Translations under genes and position numbers: made by a program
Shown: positions 1-7,429 of the stretch, piece after piece
Position numbering within the stretch: position 1 is the first letter of the stretch
Layout: each line of letters opens with the position of its first letter
DNA from: JAFGOG01 sp034429215
GTDB lineage: Bacteria > Chloroflexota > Anaerolineae > JAAYZQ01
Direction: 5' to 3'
Assembly: GCA_034429215.1 (NCBI GenBank)
Contig: DAOUGI010000044.1
Span: 1-64,000 of the forward strand
DNA length: 64,000 bases
The notes under the pieces: generated by a model
What the model was told of the DNA's origin: nothing
Databases searched by the model: none
Seen by the model: only the letters and a program-made list of their open reading frames with translations

Positions 1-812
1 GCCACTTGAACGTAGAGCTGGGTGGTGTAGATGCTGTTATGCCCCAGAAGCTTCTGCACGGAGGTGATGGGCACATCGGCTGCGACCATCCGAGAGGCGT
101 AGGTGTGACGCAGTTGATGACAGGTGAGCCAAATATCTGCTTGGCGGCAGTAGAGGGCTAGCCGGTGCTGGATGCCGGTGATACTGATAGGCTGCCCCTG
201 GTAGTTCAGGAAGATCAGTTCCTGATCATCTTGGGGGTGCTCCCTGAGGTACTCACCGAGCAATTGCGCCGCGGCTGCAGAAAGGTATACTACCCGTTCA
301 TGCTCGCCCTTGCCGTTCAGTCGCAAAAACGGCGTATGCTCCTCGGAGAGCCGGACATCAGAGAGTCGTAGCCGGGTCAGCTCCCCGACCCTCAATCCCG
401 CATGGAGCATCAAGGTGAACATCGTTCTGTCCCTCAGGTGCGAGCCGATGGCCTCAAAAAGCTTCGCAACCAGGTCATCGGGAATGTCACGAGGCAAACG
501 GTGACCAAGCGAGAGGTAGTGGCGTCGGGGTAAGACAGGATTCGGTATCTCCTCTTCCCGGATGTAAGCTAGGTAATCGTAGAACATCCGTATTGACACC
601 AGCCGCCGTTGGATAGTGGTCGGCGCCCGCCCGAGACCACGTTGCCAGTCTATGAACTGATCGATGTGGTGTACTGTGATCGCGGCTGGCGGCTGTTGTG
701 CCCAACGGAAGAAGATGTCCACATCACTCCGGTAGTGGATTGGCGTGCTTCTGCCCGGCTTGCGTCGCCGCCAGTAATGCTCAAAACCTTCAACCTCTTC
801 CTGTGGAAACAT
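1..812 (-). CDS. Tyrosine recombinase (XerC/D-like integrase), C-terminus cut by window edge
   Basis: The reading frame is open from the ATG at 812 to the left edge (about 270 residues) and carries an N-terminal SAM-like core-binding domain (about 1-95) and a catalytic domain with all six expected residues: Arg in AGLRVGEL, Lys in NGKGE, His and Arg in HQLRHTYA, His in KLLGHNS and the nucleophile Tyr in TTQLYVQV. It should cut and join DNA through a 3'-phosphotyrosine. The start is supported by a GGAGGTG ribosome-binding site. The extra helix that marks integron integrases before the HxxR motif is not visible, so this is probably not IntI. It lies just beyond an attC-like site, in mobile DNA. 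Only a few C-terminal residues are missing. Confidence 0.9.
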   Translation of the reverse strand, partial: MFPQEEVEGFEHYWRRRKPGRSTPIHYRSDVDIFFRWAQQPPAAITVHHIDQFIDWQRGLGRAPTTIQRRLVSIRMFYDYLAYIREEEIPNPVLPRRHYLSLGHRLPRDIPDDLVAKLFEAIGSHLRDRTMFTLMLHAGLRVGELTRLRLSDVRLSEEHTPFLRLNGKGEHERVVYLSAAAAQLLGEYLREHPQDDQELIFLNYQGQPISITGIQHRLALYCRQADIWLTCHQLRHTYASRMVAADVPITSVQKLLGHNSIYTTQLYVQV

Positions 813-844
813 CGGTTCACCTCCGTGAATTGATTGGGTTGCTC

Positions 845-873
845 AGTATAACTTTGCGCTATCTGATTCGCAA
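845..873 (-). promoter_or_regulatory. Promoter of the recombinase gene
   Basis: On the minus strand a -35 box TTGCGA (873-868) and a -10 box TATACT (850-845) are separated by 17 bases. They lie about 35 bases upstream of the recombinase start codon, with nothing else between but a ribosome-binding site. Confidence 0.55.
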
Positions 874-982
874 TCTCTCACTTAGGTGATCCCATTATCT
901 CAGAGGAGGGACTTGCTTAATGTAATCGTCAATATCAGCAGTTAGGGCTTCTCAGTCTCGCTCCGTCTTTGCAGCAGCGGCT

Positions 983-1052
983 GCCTAACGTATGCGTCAG
1001 CCGCTTGCTTGGAGCGAAGCGGACCGCGAGTCGGCCGGACGCAGTGTTGGAC
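983..1052 (-). repeat. attC-like recombination site 1 (70 bp)
   Basis: The outer boxes GCCTAAC (983-989) and GTTGGAC (1046-1052) fit the RYYYAAC and GTTRRRY consensus of integron attC sites. The inner boxes TGCGTCAGCCG on the left and CGGCCGGACGCA on the right pair with a small mismatch or extra base, as attC hairpins do. The site begins 5 bp after the stop codon of the minus-strand gene 1058-1612, which is the normal place of attC in a gene cassette. Length is within the known attC range. No scoring model was run. Confidence 0.65.
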
Positions 1053-1057
1053 GGCGC

Positions 1058-1612
1058 CTAAACAGGGCAACCTTTCTGGCGAGCATAACGTACAACGAAT
1101 TCTGCCGTACGGGCGATACGCTCACTATACTCCGGGAGCAAGCTCGGATAGAGATGCGTTCCACCGACAGCCCAAAGATTCCAATAGACCTGGAGACCCG
1201 CCAGGAACAACTCGAGCTGCTCTGCCTGCTTCTCTGGGAGGGAGCGGAATTCGGCATACCCATCCAACAGGGCTTCCCGGTAGCGAGGATAGGCAGGATC
1301 ATCTCGACAAGCATCCAAGGCCACCGCCAGGTCGAACACCCAGTAGCCAAAACCAGAATCAAAGTCAATCGCCTCCGGCTCTTGGTAGCCAGGTTCGTGC
1401 ACCCGTAGCAGGTATTGACCCTCCTCAAACAACCCATCTGGTGCTTCTGGACGTGGCAGGTTGGAGGTCTTGACGCGAAACAGGGTATTCCCAGCCTGGC
1501 GGACAAGATAAAAGTGCGCCTCATCAACCCCATAACTCATCAGGGCTAATGCTGCCAGCTGCCGCATTCTTCGTATGCGGCCTAATCGAGTTAGCTCATT
1601 GAATGGCTTCAT
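1058..1612 (-). pseudogene. Phosphotransferase (APH/homoserine-kinase-like) with internal in-frame deletion
   Basis: The 184-residue frame joins the N-lobe of an APH-type small-molecule kinase (residues 1-83, including RQAGNTLFRVK and YLLRVHEPGYQEPEA) directly to its C-terminal part (IDFDSGFGYWVFDLAVALD onward). Full-length relatives are about 320-340 residues. The missing block of about 150 residues contains the catalytic HxDxxxxN loop, while the metal-binding DFD is kept, so kinase activity is not expected. The reading frame survives the junction and runs to the attC-like site 5 bp further on. It could be a decayed cassette gene or a small protein kept for another role; I favour decay. Confidence 0.7.
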
Positions 1613-1810
1613 GCTTCAAATGGCCGTGGTCTGTTTTGTGCATCAAGGTGAACCAGCGCAACGACATGCAGTATTCTCGCTATGAGCGCAGTCCTGTCTC
1701 TGGTAGTCGTATCGCCTGAAACCCACTTGGGCCTTGCTCGATCCATCAATACCTCCCGAGGTCGCTACGCCTCCACTCCGCCCTGATGCAGGACCGCATC
1801 GAGACGGCTC

Positions 1811-2974
1811 TTACTCGGGGTACAGCTCATCCAGCCACTTGGATAGCTCCTCCCAGTAGCCAGGCGTCGACATACTGATCGAATGACCCACGCCGGGGAT
1901 CACCACCTTCTTGAGGCGCTCGTTCCCGGCTTGCGTGAGGTAGTACTCGTATAGGGTGGCACTCCTCGCGGTGGGCTGCAGCAGGTCGTCCTCACCCCAG
2001 ACCGCCAGGACCGGGCACTGGACCTTGGTCCAGTACTCACCCGGATCCTCCAGCAGAGTCGGCCCCAGGACCGCCTTAAGGGCCTCTACCTGCTCTGGTA
2101 GGATGCTCTCCAACTGGGGAATGTATAGCTCCTTGAGATAGAGGAACTTGGTCCACGGTTCGTCCTGGACCGACTTGAGGATCTCGATCCCCATCTGGAG
2201 ACTCTCGGCCGGGGTGATCTCCCCCGGCTCGTAGACCAGGGCCATGAAGTGGGTCCAGGGCCCTTCTTTGCCCAGGTATTGCGCCGCTTCCTCGTTTTCT
2301 TCCCGGTAGGTCGGAGTGACAAGCTGCCAGTCGATGAGCACGCGGCCGAACAGCGCCGCCTGGACGACCTCCTCCTCCGTCATGCCGGCCGCAATGCTCT
2401 GGGCTTCGATGCTGTACCACTGCTGTGCTGCGACCGATACGCCCGAGCCGGAGACCGAGATGATAAAGGCCACATCCTGCGGGTACCGGGCGGCCGCCAT
2501 GGCGATGACCCAGGCGCCCTGGCTCTCTCCCCACAAGCCTACCCGGTCCGGCCGGATGTCAGGCCGCGAGCGAAGGAACTGCAGGGCGGCAGCCGCTTCC
2601 TCCGCACGAAGGTCCAGCGGCTCAAACCCGCTCTCGCCCGAGGACTGACCGACTCCCGGGGGATCGTAGCGGAGCACGGCGAATCCTCTGAGCACCATGT
2701 TGCGAGCATGATCAATCATGTAGGGAGAGAGAGCGCCGCTCCGGACCCCCGTCGATATGTCGATCGACCCGGAGACGAGCACGATCGCCGGGTAAGGTCC
2801 GCCGCCTGTGGGCAGAGTCAGGATCCCGTACAACTGGTTCGCACCAAAGCTGAAGGTGACCTCCTCCTCGATCCAGGGCGAGGGTGGAAAAGGTGTCGGC
2901 GATGGTGTACTGCCCGCACAAGCAGTGGTCAGGCCCAACAACATGAGAATCGATAGGCGAATGCCTTTCTTCAT
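1811..2974 (-). CDS. Alpha/beta-hydrolase lipoprotein (acyl-peptidase/BAAT-like)
   Basis: A 387-residue exported hydrolase. The N-terminus has a Lys-Lys start, a hydrophobic segment and a lipobox ending in TTAC (Cys about residue 19), followed by a short Ser/Pro linker, so it is probably anchored outside the membrane. The fold shows the oxyanion region VLVSGSID, the nucleophile elbow GLWGESQGA (Ser near 151), the acid in WGEDDLL and the His in GVGHS. Substrate is unknown; the arrangement resembles dienelactone-hydrolase/acyl-aminoacyl-peptidase families. The start at 2974 has a GGGAGGAG ribosome-binding site. It sits alone between accessory fragments, about 200 bp upstream of the broken phosphotransferase, without its own attC-like site downstream. 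Confidence 0.85.
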   Translation of the reverse strand: MKKGIRLSILMLLGLTTACAGSTPSPTPFPPSPWIEEEVTFSFGANQLYGILTLPTGGGPYPAIVLVSGSIDISTGVRSGALSPYMIDHARNMVLRGFAVLRYDPPGVGQSSGESGFEPLDLRAEEAAAALQFLRSRPDIRPDRVGLWGESQGAWVIAMAAARYPQDVAFIISVSGSGVSVAAQQWYSIEAQSIAAGMTEEEVVQAALFGRVLIDWQLVTPTYREENEEAAQYLGKEGPWTHFMALVYEPGEITPAESLQMGIEILKSVQDEPWTKFLYLKELYIPQLESILPEQVEALKAVLGPTLLEDPGEYWTKVQCPVLAVWGEDDLLQPTARSATLYEYYLTQAGNERLKKVVIPGVGHSISMSTPGYWEELSKWLDELYPE

Positions 2975-3503
2975 GGTCGATCATCTCCTCCCGACGTATA
3001 TGCCGCACCCGAAATACTGTCTCCAGTATACCTATCAACAGGGTGAGTTGTCATCCCCAAAATGGGGGATTTGGTGGGGGAAGGCCATTTCCCGCCAGGA
3101 ATCACGCGAAGGAAAGGGTTGTGTGATACTTGCCAGACGGTTCGTCCGGGTGGGCGGTCAAGTGGTGTCGGTAAGAGGGAATATCGGAAGCACCAAGTTC
3201 GGTTGGCGCACTAATGGAATGGCTCAGCGGCAGCGGCGGGACTGGCAGGACTCCACTTTGATTATCGCGTCACTTCTGAAAAAGCGCTGCTGGCCGAGCA
3301 GCGGAACCGCTGTCCGCTGGAGCCGGTGTTGGGCTGCTTTGCTTACGGCTGAGATTCCGATTGCAGCCACACTATGACACTTGTCGCCGGTGAAACCTTT
3401 ACCTCATTTCTTGGAAGGATCAAGTTTTCCCACATCCAATTGTGATGAGTAATAATCGGCTTGGCGTCCAGGTGCGGCCTATCCCTGGTTGTGTGCGCAT
3501 CTT
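2975..3503. other. Non-coding or decayed stretch in the accessory region
   Basis: About 530 bases without a convincing gene. Next to the hydrolase start there is a possible minus-strand promoter (TTGATA and TATTTC) and, near 3051-3068, a short palindrome in TCCCCAAAATGGGGGA. Around 3255-3355 the plus strand can be read as a stretch containing EKALLAEQRNRC that ends in a stop, which may be a remnant of a lost gene, but I could not assign it. Confidence 0.4.
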
Positions 3504-3704
3504 TCACAACCAGCACTTCATATCACTTAATGGACTGCGTTCATTGTGGTAATGCCGCCGAATGCACTCCACGGTCAGATCAAATCGGTCTTTGATCCGG
3601 GGATGGAATCCGCGCGCGCCATTAATTGTCATCGTAACTTGATATTGCCTAGAAACTTGAATCTTGGCTCTGTGCCGATATAGCGGGTGTAAGCTCACTC
3701 GCAC
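3504..3704 (-). pseudogene. Fragment of an uncharacterised cassette-type protein (DUF6994-like)
   Basis: Residues 25-61 of this 66-residue frame contain MTINGARGFHPRIKDRF and CIRRHYHNERSPLSD, which I recognise from a family of roughly 230-residue proteins of unknown function common in integron cassettes (I believe catalogued as DUF6994). Both the N-terminal half and the C-terminal third are absent and the frame stops soon after SPLSD, so this is a relic. It begins a few bases from the attC-like site at 3710. Family name is from memory and needs a profile search. Confidence 0.4.
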
Positions 3705-3709
3705 TTGCC

Positions 3710-3838
3710 GCCCAACGCCCTGCGCGTCAGCCGCGCCGCGAGTTTACCGAGATCGGCTTCAATTCGAAGCACGTTACATAATCGATTTTCGCCCCGATAC
3801 CAGACCGCGAAGCGGTGTCGGCTGCGCGCTTGTTAGGC
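3710..3838 (-). repeat. attC-like recombination site 2 (129 bp)
   Basis: The outer boxes GCCCAAC (3710-3716) and GTTAGGC (3832-3838) match the attC consensus. The inner arms GCGCGTCAGCCG on the left and CGGCTGCGCGC on the right pair with one unpaired T on the plus strand, matching the extrahelical base that marks the bottom strand of attC. The plus strand also resembles the bottom strand of the aadA1-type site through CAGCCGCGCCGCG. It follows the stop codon of the minus-strand methyltransferase by 33 bp, so orientation and position agree with a cassette read on the minus strand. The 129-bp length is close to the long VCR-like sites. Confidence 0.75.
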
Positions 3839-3871
3839 GGCTCATGAGATCACGGCCAGCCTTGTCTCCGA

Positions 3872-4651
3872 TCAATCTGACGACGTACCACTCGAGAACC
3901 GAGCAGGACGCAATCTGAACATGTAGATCGCCCAACCAAGCGTGTCGCGCCCCCAACGCAGGTATGCCACCTTCGCCTTGCTCACGCGCTCAGCCACCTC
4001 TGTCAAGTCCGGATCATCTGGATGGGTGCGAGCGTACTCGTCTGTCGCAAACCATTGGAGGCCCTCATACCTGTCCCAGTCGTCCTTGCTGCTCACGATG
4101 GTGTGAACGAGCTCCATTCCTCGCCGCTCTCCGGCTTCTGCATTCGAGGAGTGGCTCCCAAAGTCCTCTCGCGCGCACTCCAATGCCTCCAGGTAATCCT
4201 CTGACGGCTCCTGCCGCCAGTATGGCTCTCCCACGATCACCCAGCCGCCGGGCCTCACCATACTGTTCAGTGCTTCGAGTGTATTCGCATGCCCCCCGAA
4301 GACCCAGCTGGCTCCGATACATGACGCCAGATCTAGGCTGTGCGGCGCGTCTGGCTTGAAATCCGATCCATTCATCTCGGTGAAGATGATGCCAGCACCC
4401 GATGCCCGCGCCTCGAGCCTTCTCTTCGCATCGGCGATGTGGAAAGGAGAAATGTCGATGCCCATGCCACGAGCGCCATAGGCTTCCGCCAAGCGAATCA
4501 GGAACTCGCCCTTACCACATGCAATGTCAACCACCTGCGCGTTAGTCGGGAGGCGCAGAAGCTCCACGAGAAGCGTCAGTTTTTCCTCGCTTGTGGGGTT
4601 GCATACCACATGTTCACGGTGAGTGATGTCGTAGAACTTCCATGTGTCCAT
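3872..4651 (-). CDS. Class I SAM-dependent methyltransferase
   Basis: A 259-residue Rossmann-fold methyltransferase. Motif I is VVDIACGKGEFLIRLAE (about 40-56), followed by the acidic end of beta-2 in GMGIDISP and the motif IV region DLASCIGASWVFGG; VRPGGWVIVGEPYW is the post-IV strand. The substrate cannot be told; the family includes small-molecule methylases. The start is supported by GGAGG eight bases upstream. A group II intron has inserted 18 bp upstream of the ATG, just outside the ribosome-binding site, and an attC-like site follows the stop codon, so the gene is best read as an integron-type cassette gene. Base composition is lower in GC than the chromosomal genes to the right. Confidence 0.85.
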   Translation of the reverse strand: MDTWKFYDITHREHVVCNPTSEEKLTLLVELLRLPTNAQVVDIACGKGEFLIRLAEAYGARGMGIDISPFHIADAKRRLEARASGAGIIFTEMNGSDFKPDAPHSLDLASCIGASWVFGGHANTLEALNSMVRPGGWVIVGEPYWRQEPSEDYLEALECAREDFGSHSSNAEAGERRGMELVHTIVSSKDDWDRYEGLQWFATDEYARTHPDDPDLTEVAERVSKAKVAYLRWGRDTLGWAIYMFRLRPARFSSGTSSD

Positions 4652-4669
4652 GAGTCATTCCTCCGACGG

Positions 4670-4744
4670 GTCGGGTAGCAGGGGACCATTGCTGGCCCCC
4701 CGCCCCCTAAGAACCGGGCGTGAGACTTTCACCTCACCCGGCTC
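4670..4744 (-). ncRNA. Group II intron domains V and VI
   Basis: On the minus strand, 4744-4711 folds as the 34-nt catalytic domain V hairpin (GAGCCGGGTGAG pairing with CTCACGCCCGGTTC around a GAAA-type loop). It is followed by TTAGGGGG and a second GC-rich hairpin, domain VI, that should carry the branch-point A, ending in CTACCCGAC. Confidence 0.8.
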
Positions 4745-6485
4745 AAGCCTTTGCTAACGCCCTTTTCGCCGGACGCGGCTTTGACACGATCCAACCTCGG
4801 CTATGAACTTGCCTGTGGCAGTTCGAGTGCAACAGTATCAGGTTGTCCAACGTAGCCTCCCCGCCTTCTACCCGCATACGAATGTGATGGATGTTCCAGT
4901 CGCGGTCCTCGGTCAACTTCTGGTTACAGACCAGACATTTTCCGTCTTGCTCCGACCATAACCACCCCGACAGTCTGTCTCCATTGAGTTGTTCTCCCAT
5001 GTGGCGCTTGAAACGTTCTTCGAAGTAGAGTTCCCAGGCCGGGTCATACGGGTTTGCGGCTCCCTTGATTTTGGGGTGTCGGATGATAGGTGTTTGGGCT
5101 GCCAGATACAGGTGCACTTTCTTGGGCTTGCCTTCTCGCTTTAGGACTTGGCCGCTAAACACCAGTCGTCCAGTGCTGTTCCGTGCGAGATATTTCTTCT
5201 TCACCCAGTGCGCACTTTTCTGCCGGTGTTTCCGACGCGCCCACCTCCACAGCATCCAATAGACATGCCAGTCAACCTTGCTAAAGGTCTCCTTGCTGGC
5301 CGAGTGGCGATGATAGTTGGCCCAACCTCGAATGATGGGATTGAGTTGCAGGACGAGATGTCCAGCGCTGGCCGTTGGATTGGCTTTGATCACTGATCGT
5401 ACCTTACCGACTACAGCCTTGACACTGCCGGCTGATGGTCGGGCCAGTAGCTTGTGGTTGTACTTGCGCAGATTTTGTCCGAGGAAATCAAAGCCCTCAT
5501 TGATGTGTGTGATGCGGGTTTTCGTGGCCGATAGCTCTACCCCTCGTTCTCCGAGAAAGCTCTCTATCACGGGTTTGACCTCATCTTCCAGCAGTTCTTT
5601 CGTTCTGCCGGTAACGACAAAGTCATCCGCAAAACGGATCAAGTTGACCTGGTGACGGCTCTTGAGTCTTTTGGTGGATGCAAATCGTTGTCGCAGTTCC
5701 CGTTCGAGACCGTCGAGGGTCATATTCGCCAGCACAGGCGAGATTGTTCCGCCTTGAGGCGTCCCACTTTCCGTTGGATGCCAGTCGTCCCGAACCATGT
5801 ACCCCGCTTTCAGCCACTGTCTCAGGATGCTCTTTGGTAGGGGAACATGGACCAAAAGCCAGTCGTGGTTGATGGTGTCAAAGTAGGCCCGAATATCCCC
5901 TTCCAACACCCACTGGGCTGACACTCCCTTGGCCAGTGCACAGTAGCATTGGCCAAGGGCGTCGGCTGCTGACCGCTCCCGGCGAAAGCCGTAGGAGTTA
6001 GGGTCTGCCCATGTTTCGGCTATGGGGTCGAGGGTGAGCGAGTACAGACTTTGCATCGCCCTATCCTTCATGGTCGGGATGCCCAAGAAACGTCGGCTAC
6101 CGTCCTTCTTGGGTATCGCCACTCGCCTGAGTGGTCGTGGGCGATAGCCTTGTCGGCGCAGTTGTTCCACGGCCTGCGTCTTTTTGTTCGGCGTGTCCCA
6201 TATTTCTCCATCCACGCCGGGGGTTCGTTTGCCTCGGTTGGTCGTCACCCGCTTCACGGCTATTGCTCGGCCGCTGAGCGAGCGGGCCAGGATGAACTGC
6301 AAGGCTCGTACCTTGCGCTTCTGTCCGGCCTTCGTAGCCTTCACGATACGCGCCTGAAGACGACGCACGTCTCGATGGACTTCCTTCCAGTTGACACTGT
6401 GCCAGTCCACCGGGTCACGCAGGTTCGCGCCAGTAGCTGCTGCGGCTACTCCCTTATCTACGAACTCCTGTATTTGCGTCCCCAT
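4743..6485 (-). CDS. ltrA: Group II intron reverse transcriptase/maturase with HNH endonuclease
   Basis: A full-length 580-residue intron-encoded protein. The N-terminal RT0/RT region has KRVTTNRGKRTPGVDG; the active site is FADDF near residue 285 (FADD variant of YADD), preceded by SGTPQGGTISPVLANM. The X/maturase domain follows (GWANYHRHSASKETF), and the C-terminus is an HNH domain with CLVC, the HH pair and LHSNCHRQVH (about 510-565). It should splice the intron, nick the target DNA and copy the intron RNA. All key residues look intact, so the element may still be active. The stop codon lies in domain V of the host intron. Confidence 0.93.
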   Translation of the reverse strand: MGTQIQEFVDKGVAAAATGANLRDPVDWHSVNWKEVHRDVRRLQARIVKATKAGQKRKVRALQFILARSLSGRAIAVKRVTTNRGKRTPGVDGEIWDTPNKKTQAVEQLRRQGYRPRPLRRVAIPKKDGSRRFLGIPTMKDRAMQSLYSLTLDPIAETWADPNSYGFRRERSAADALGQCYCALAKGVSAQWVLEGDIRAYFDTINHDWLLVHVPLPKSILRQWLKAGYMVRDDWHPTESGTPQGGTISPVLANMTLDGLERELRQRFASTKRLKSRHQVNLIRFADDFVVTGRTKELLEDEVKPVIESFLGERGVELSATKTRITHINEGFDFLGQNLRKYNHKLLARPSAGSVKAVVGKVRSVIKANPTASAGHLVLQLNPIIRGWANYHRHSASKETFSKVDWHVYWMLWRWARRKHRQKSAHWVKKKYLARNSTGRLVFSGQVLKREGKPKKVHLYLAAQTPIIRHPKIKGAANPYDPAWELYFEERFKRHMGEQLNGDRLSGWLWSEQDGKCLVCNQKLTEDRDWNIHHIRMRVEGGEATLDNLILLHSNCHRQVHSRGWIVSKPRPAKRALAKA

Positions 6486-7126
6486 CAGATTTCTCGTGAC
6501 GAAAGACCAGATGGAAGTCTGCTCGCTTTCGCGTAGGATGATGTCGTCGTCCGTGGAGCAACCCCATCCTTATCCAGCCCATTACAAGCTGGCTTTCGCT
6601 TCCTCCATCCTCCTTTGCCCGTATCCCCATCGGCTCGCCTTACGGCTCGCTTTCCCAAAGGGAGGGCCACGGGCTTACCACGTTCCGTACAAGTACCCGC
6701 GTGGGTTAGGTCCCGCCTCTCCGCCGAGGGTGCACCATCTGCGATAGGTGAGTTAGGAGCACCTATACCTGCCCCTCTACCTTTTTGGTCCAAGCGTTTC
6801 AGCTTCTTGTGAAAGCCGAGCAGCCTCTTGCGCTTGTCCTCACTAACGACGTTTATCAGCGGTTCACTTTCGTTGACCATGCCACGCCATCCTAGCTCCC
6901 GACCACCTTGAGGCTGGCAGTCGCAACGTCCGCTCGCGCTCTCGTTGCCATCCTTGGTGTTCAGCCCGGCTGTGCTGAACTTGCGGATGAGGCTACATTG
7001 TCCCCAGAGCTTCAGACCCCGCCGTTGCCAGCGACGCCTGTCTGGGTAGGATACCGATGGCAGAACATCGGGCTACGTCCCGCGTCTTAACGGTGTAGCA
7101 GCTACTTGCACGACCTCGTGTCGCAC

Positions 7127-7429
7127 CCTAGCTATTGAGTAACCTGAACTCTTTCGGCCTATCTGCCTGGGTCCTTATGCTGAGCAGGTTCAGTATAGCA
7201 CTCCCGAAAAGTCGACTTGTGCCGAACTTTGTAATACATGGAGTCTAACTGGGCCAATCGAGTTTACGGTGCAGCTCGAACGATGCTCATATTATGCACC
7301 TGGAATCTGTTCTTGTCAAACCGCCGAGTCAGCGCCTGGATGGGTGCCGCCACTGAGGTTGCCTGGTCACCCGAGCCGCGTCCGATAGTATCATATGGGA
7401 CATATTCGGCTTGTCAGGCGGCGTTTGGC
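7127..7429 (-). other. 5' exon of the intron: leader/promoter region of the methyltransferase gene
   Basis: About 300 bases with no gene. On the minus strand an extended -10 element, TGCTATACT (TATACT at 7197-7192), lies about 65 bases before the intron, which suggests that the methyltransferase has its own promoter and that the intron split its untranslated leader. No good -35 box is visible. No attC-like site was found here, so the upstream boundary of the cassette is unclear. Confidence 0.4.

Larger units (their letters stand above)
4670..7126 (-). mobile_element. Group II intron, complete, encoding an RT/maturase (chloroplast-like type)
   Basis: The 5' end is GTGCGAC on the minus strand at 7126 and the 3' end is CTACCCGAC at 4670, giving 2457 bp. 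Domain V (4744-4711) has the canonical 34-nt form beginning GAGCCG and ending CGGTTC with a GTGAAA segment, followed by a GC-rich domain VI hairpin. The RT gene occupies domain IV and its stop codon overlaps the start of domain V. Bases 6486-7126 are the structured 5' domains. Presence of an HNH domain in the protein argues for a chloroplast-like (CL/IIB-like) rather than a group IIC intron. Exon boundaries are inferred from consensus ends and not from an empty site. Confidence 0.85.

Noticed and set aside
3225..3345. Possible third attC-like site near GTTGGGC at 3330-3336
   Set aside because: One outer box fits, but the partner box has only a weak match (around ACTAATG) and the inner boxes do not pair.
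6485..6880. 131-codon minus-strand frame upstream of the RT gene
   Set aside because: It lies in the structured 5' domains of the group II intron and its translation has no family features.
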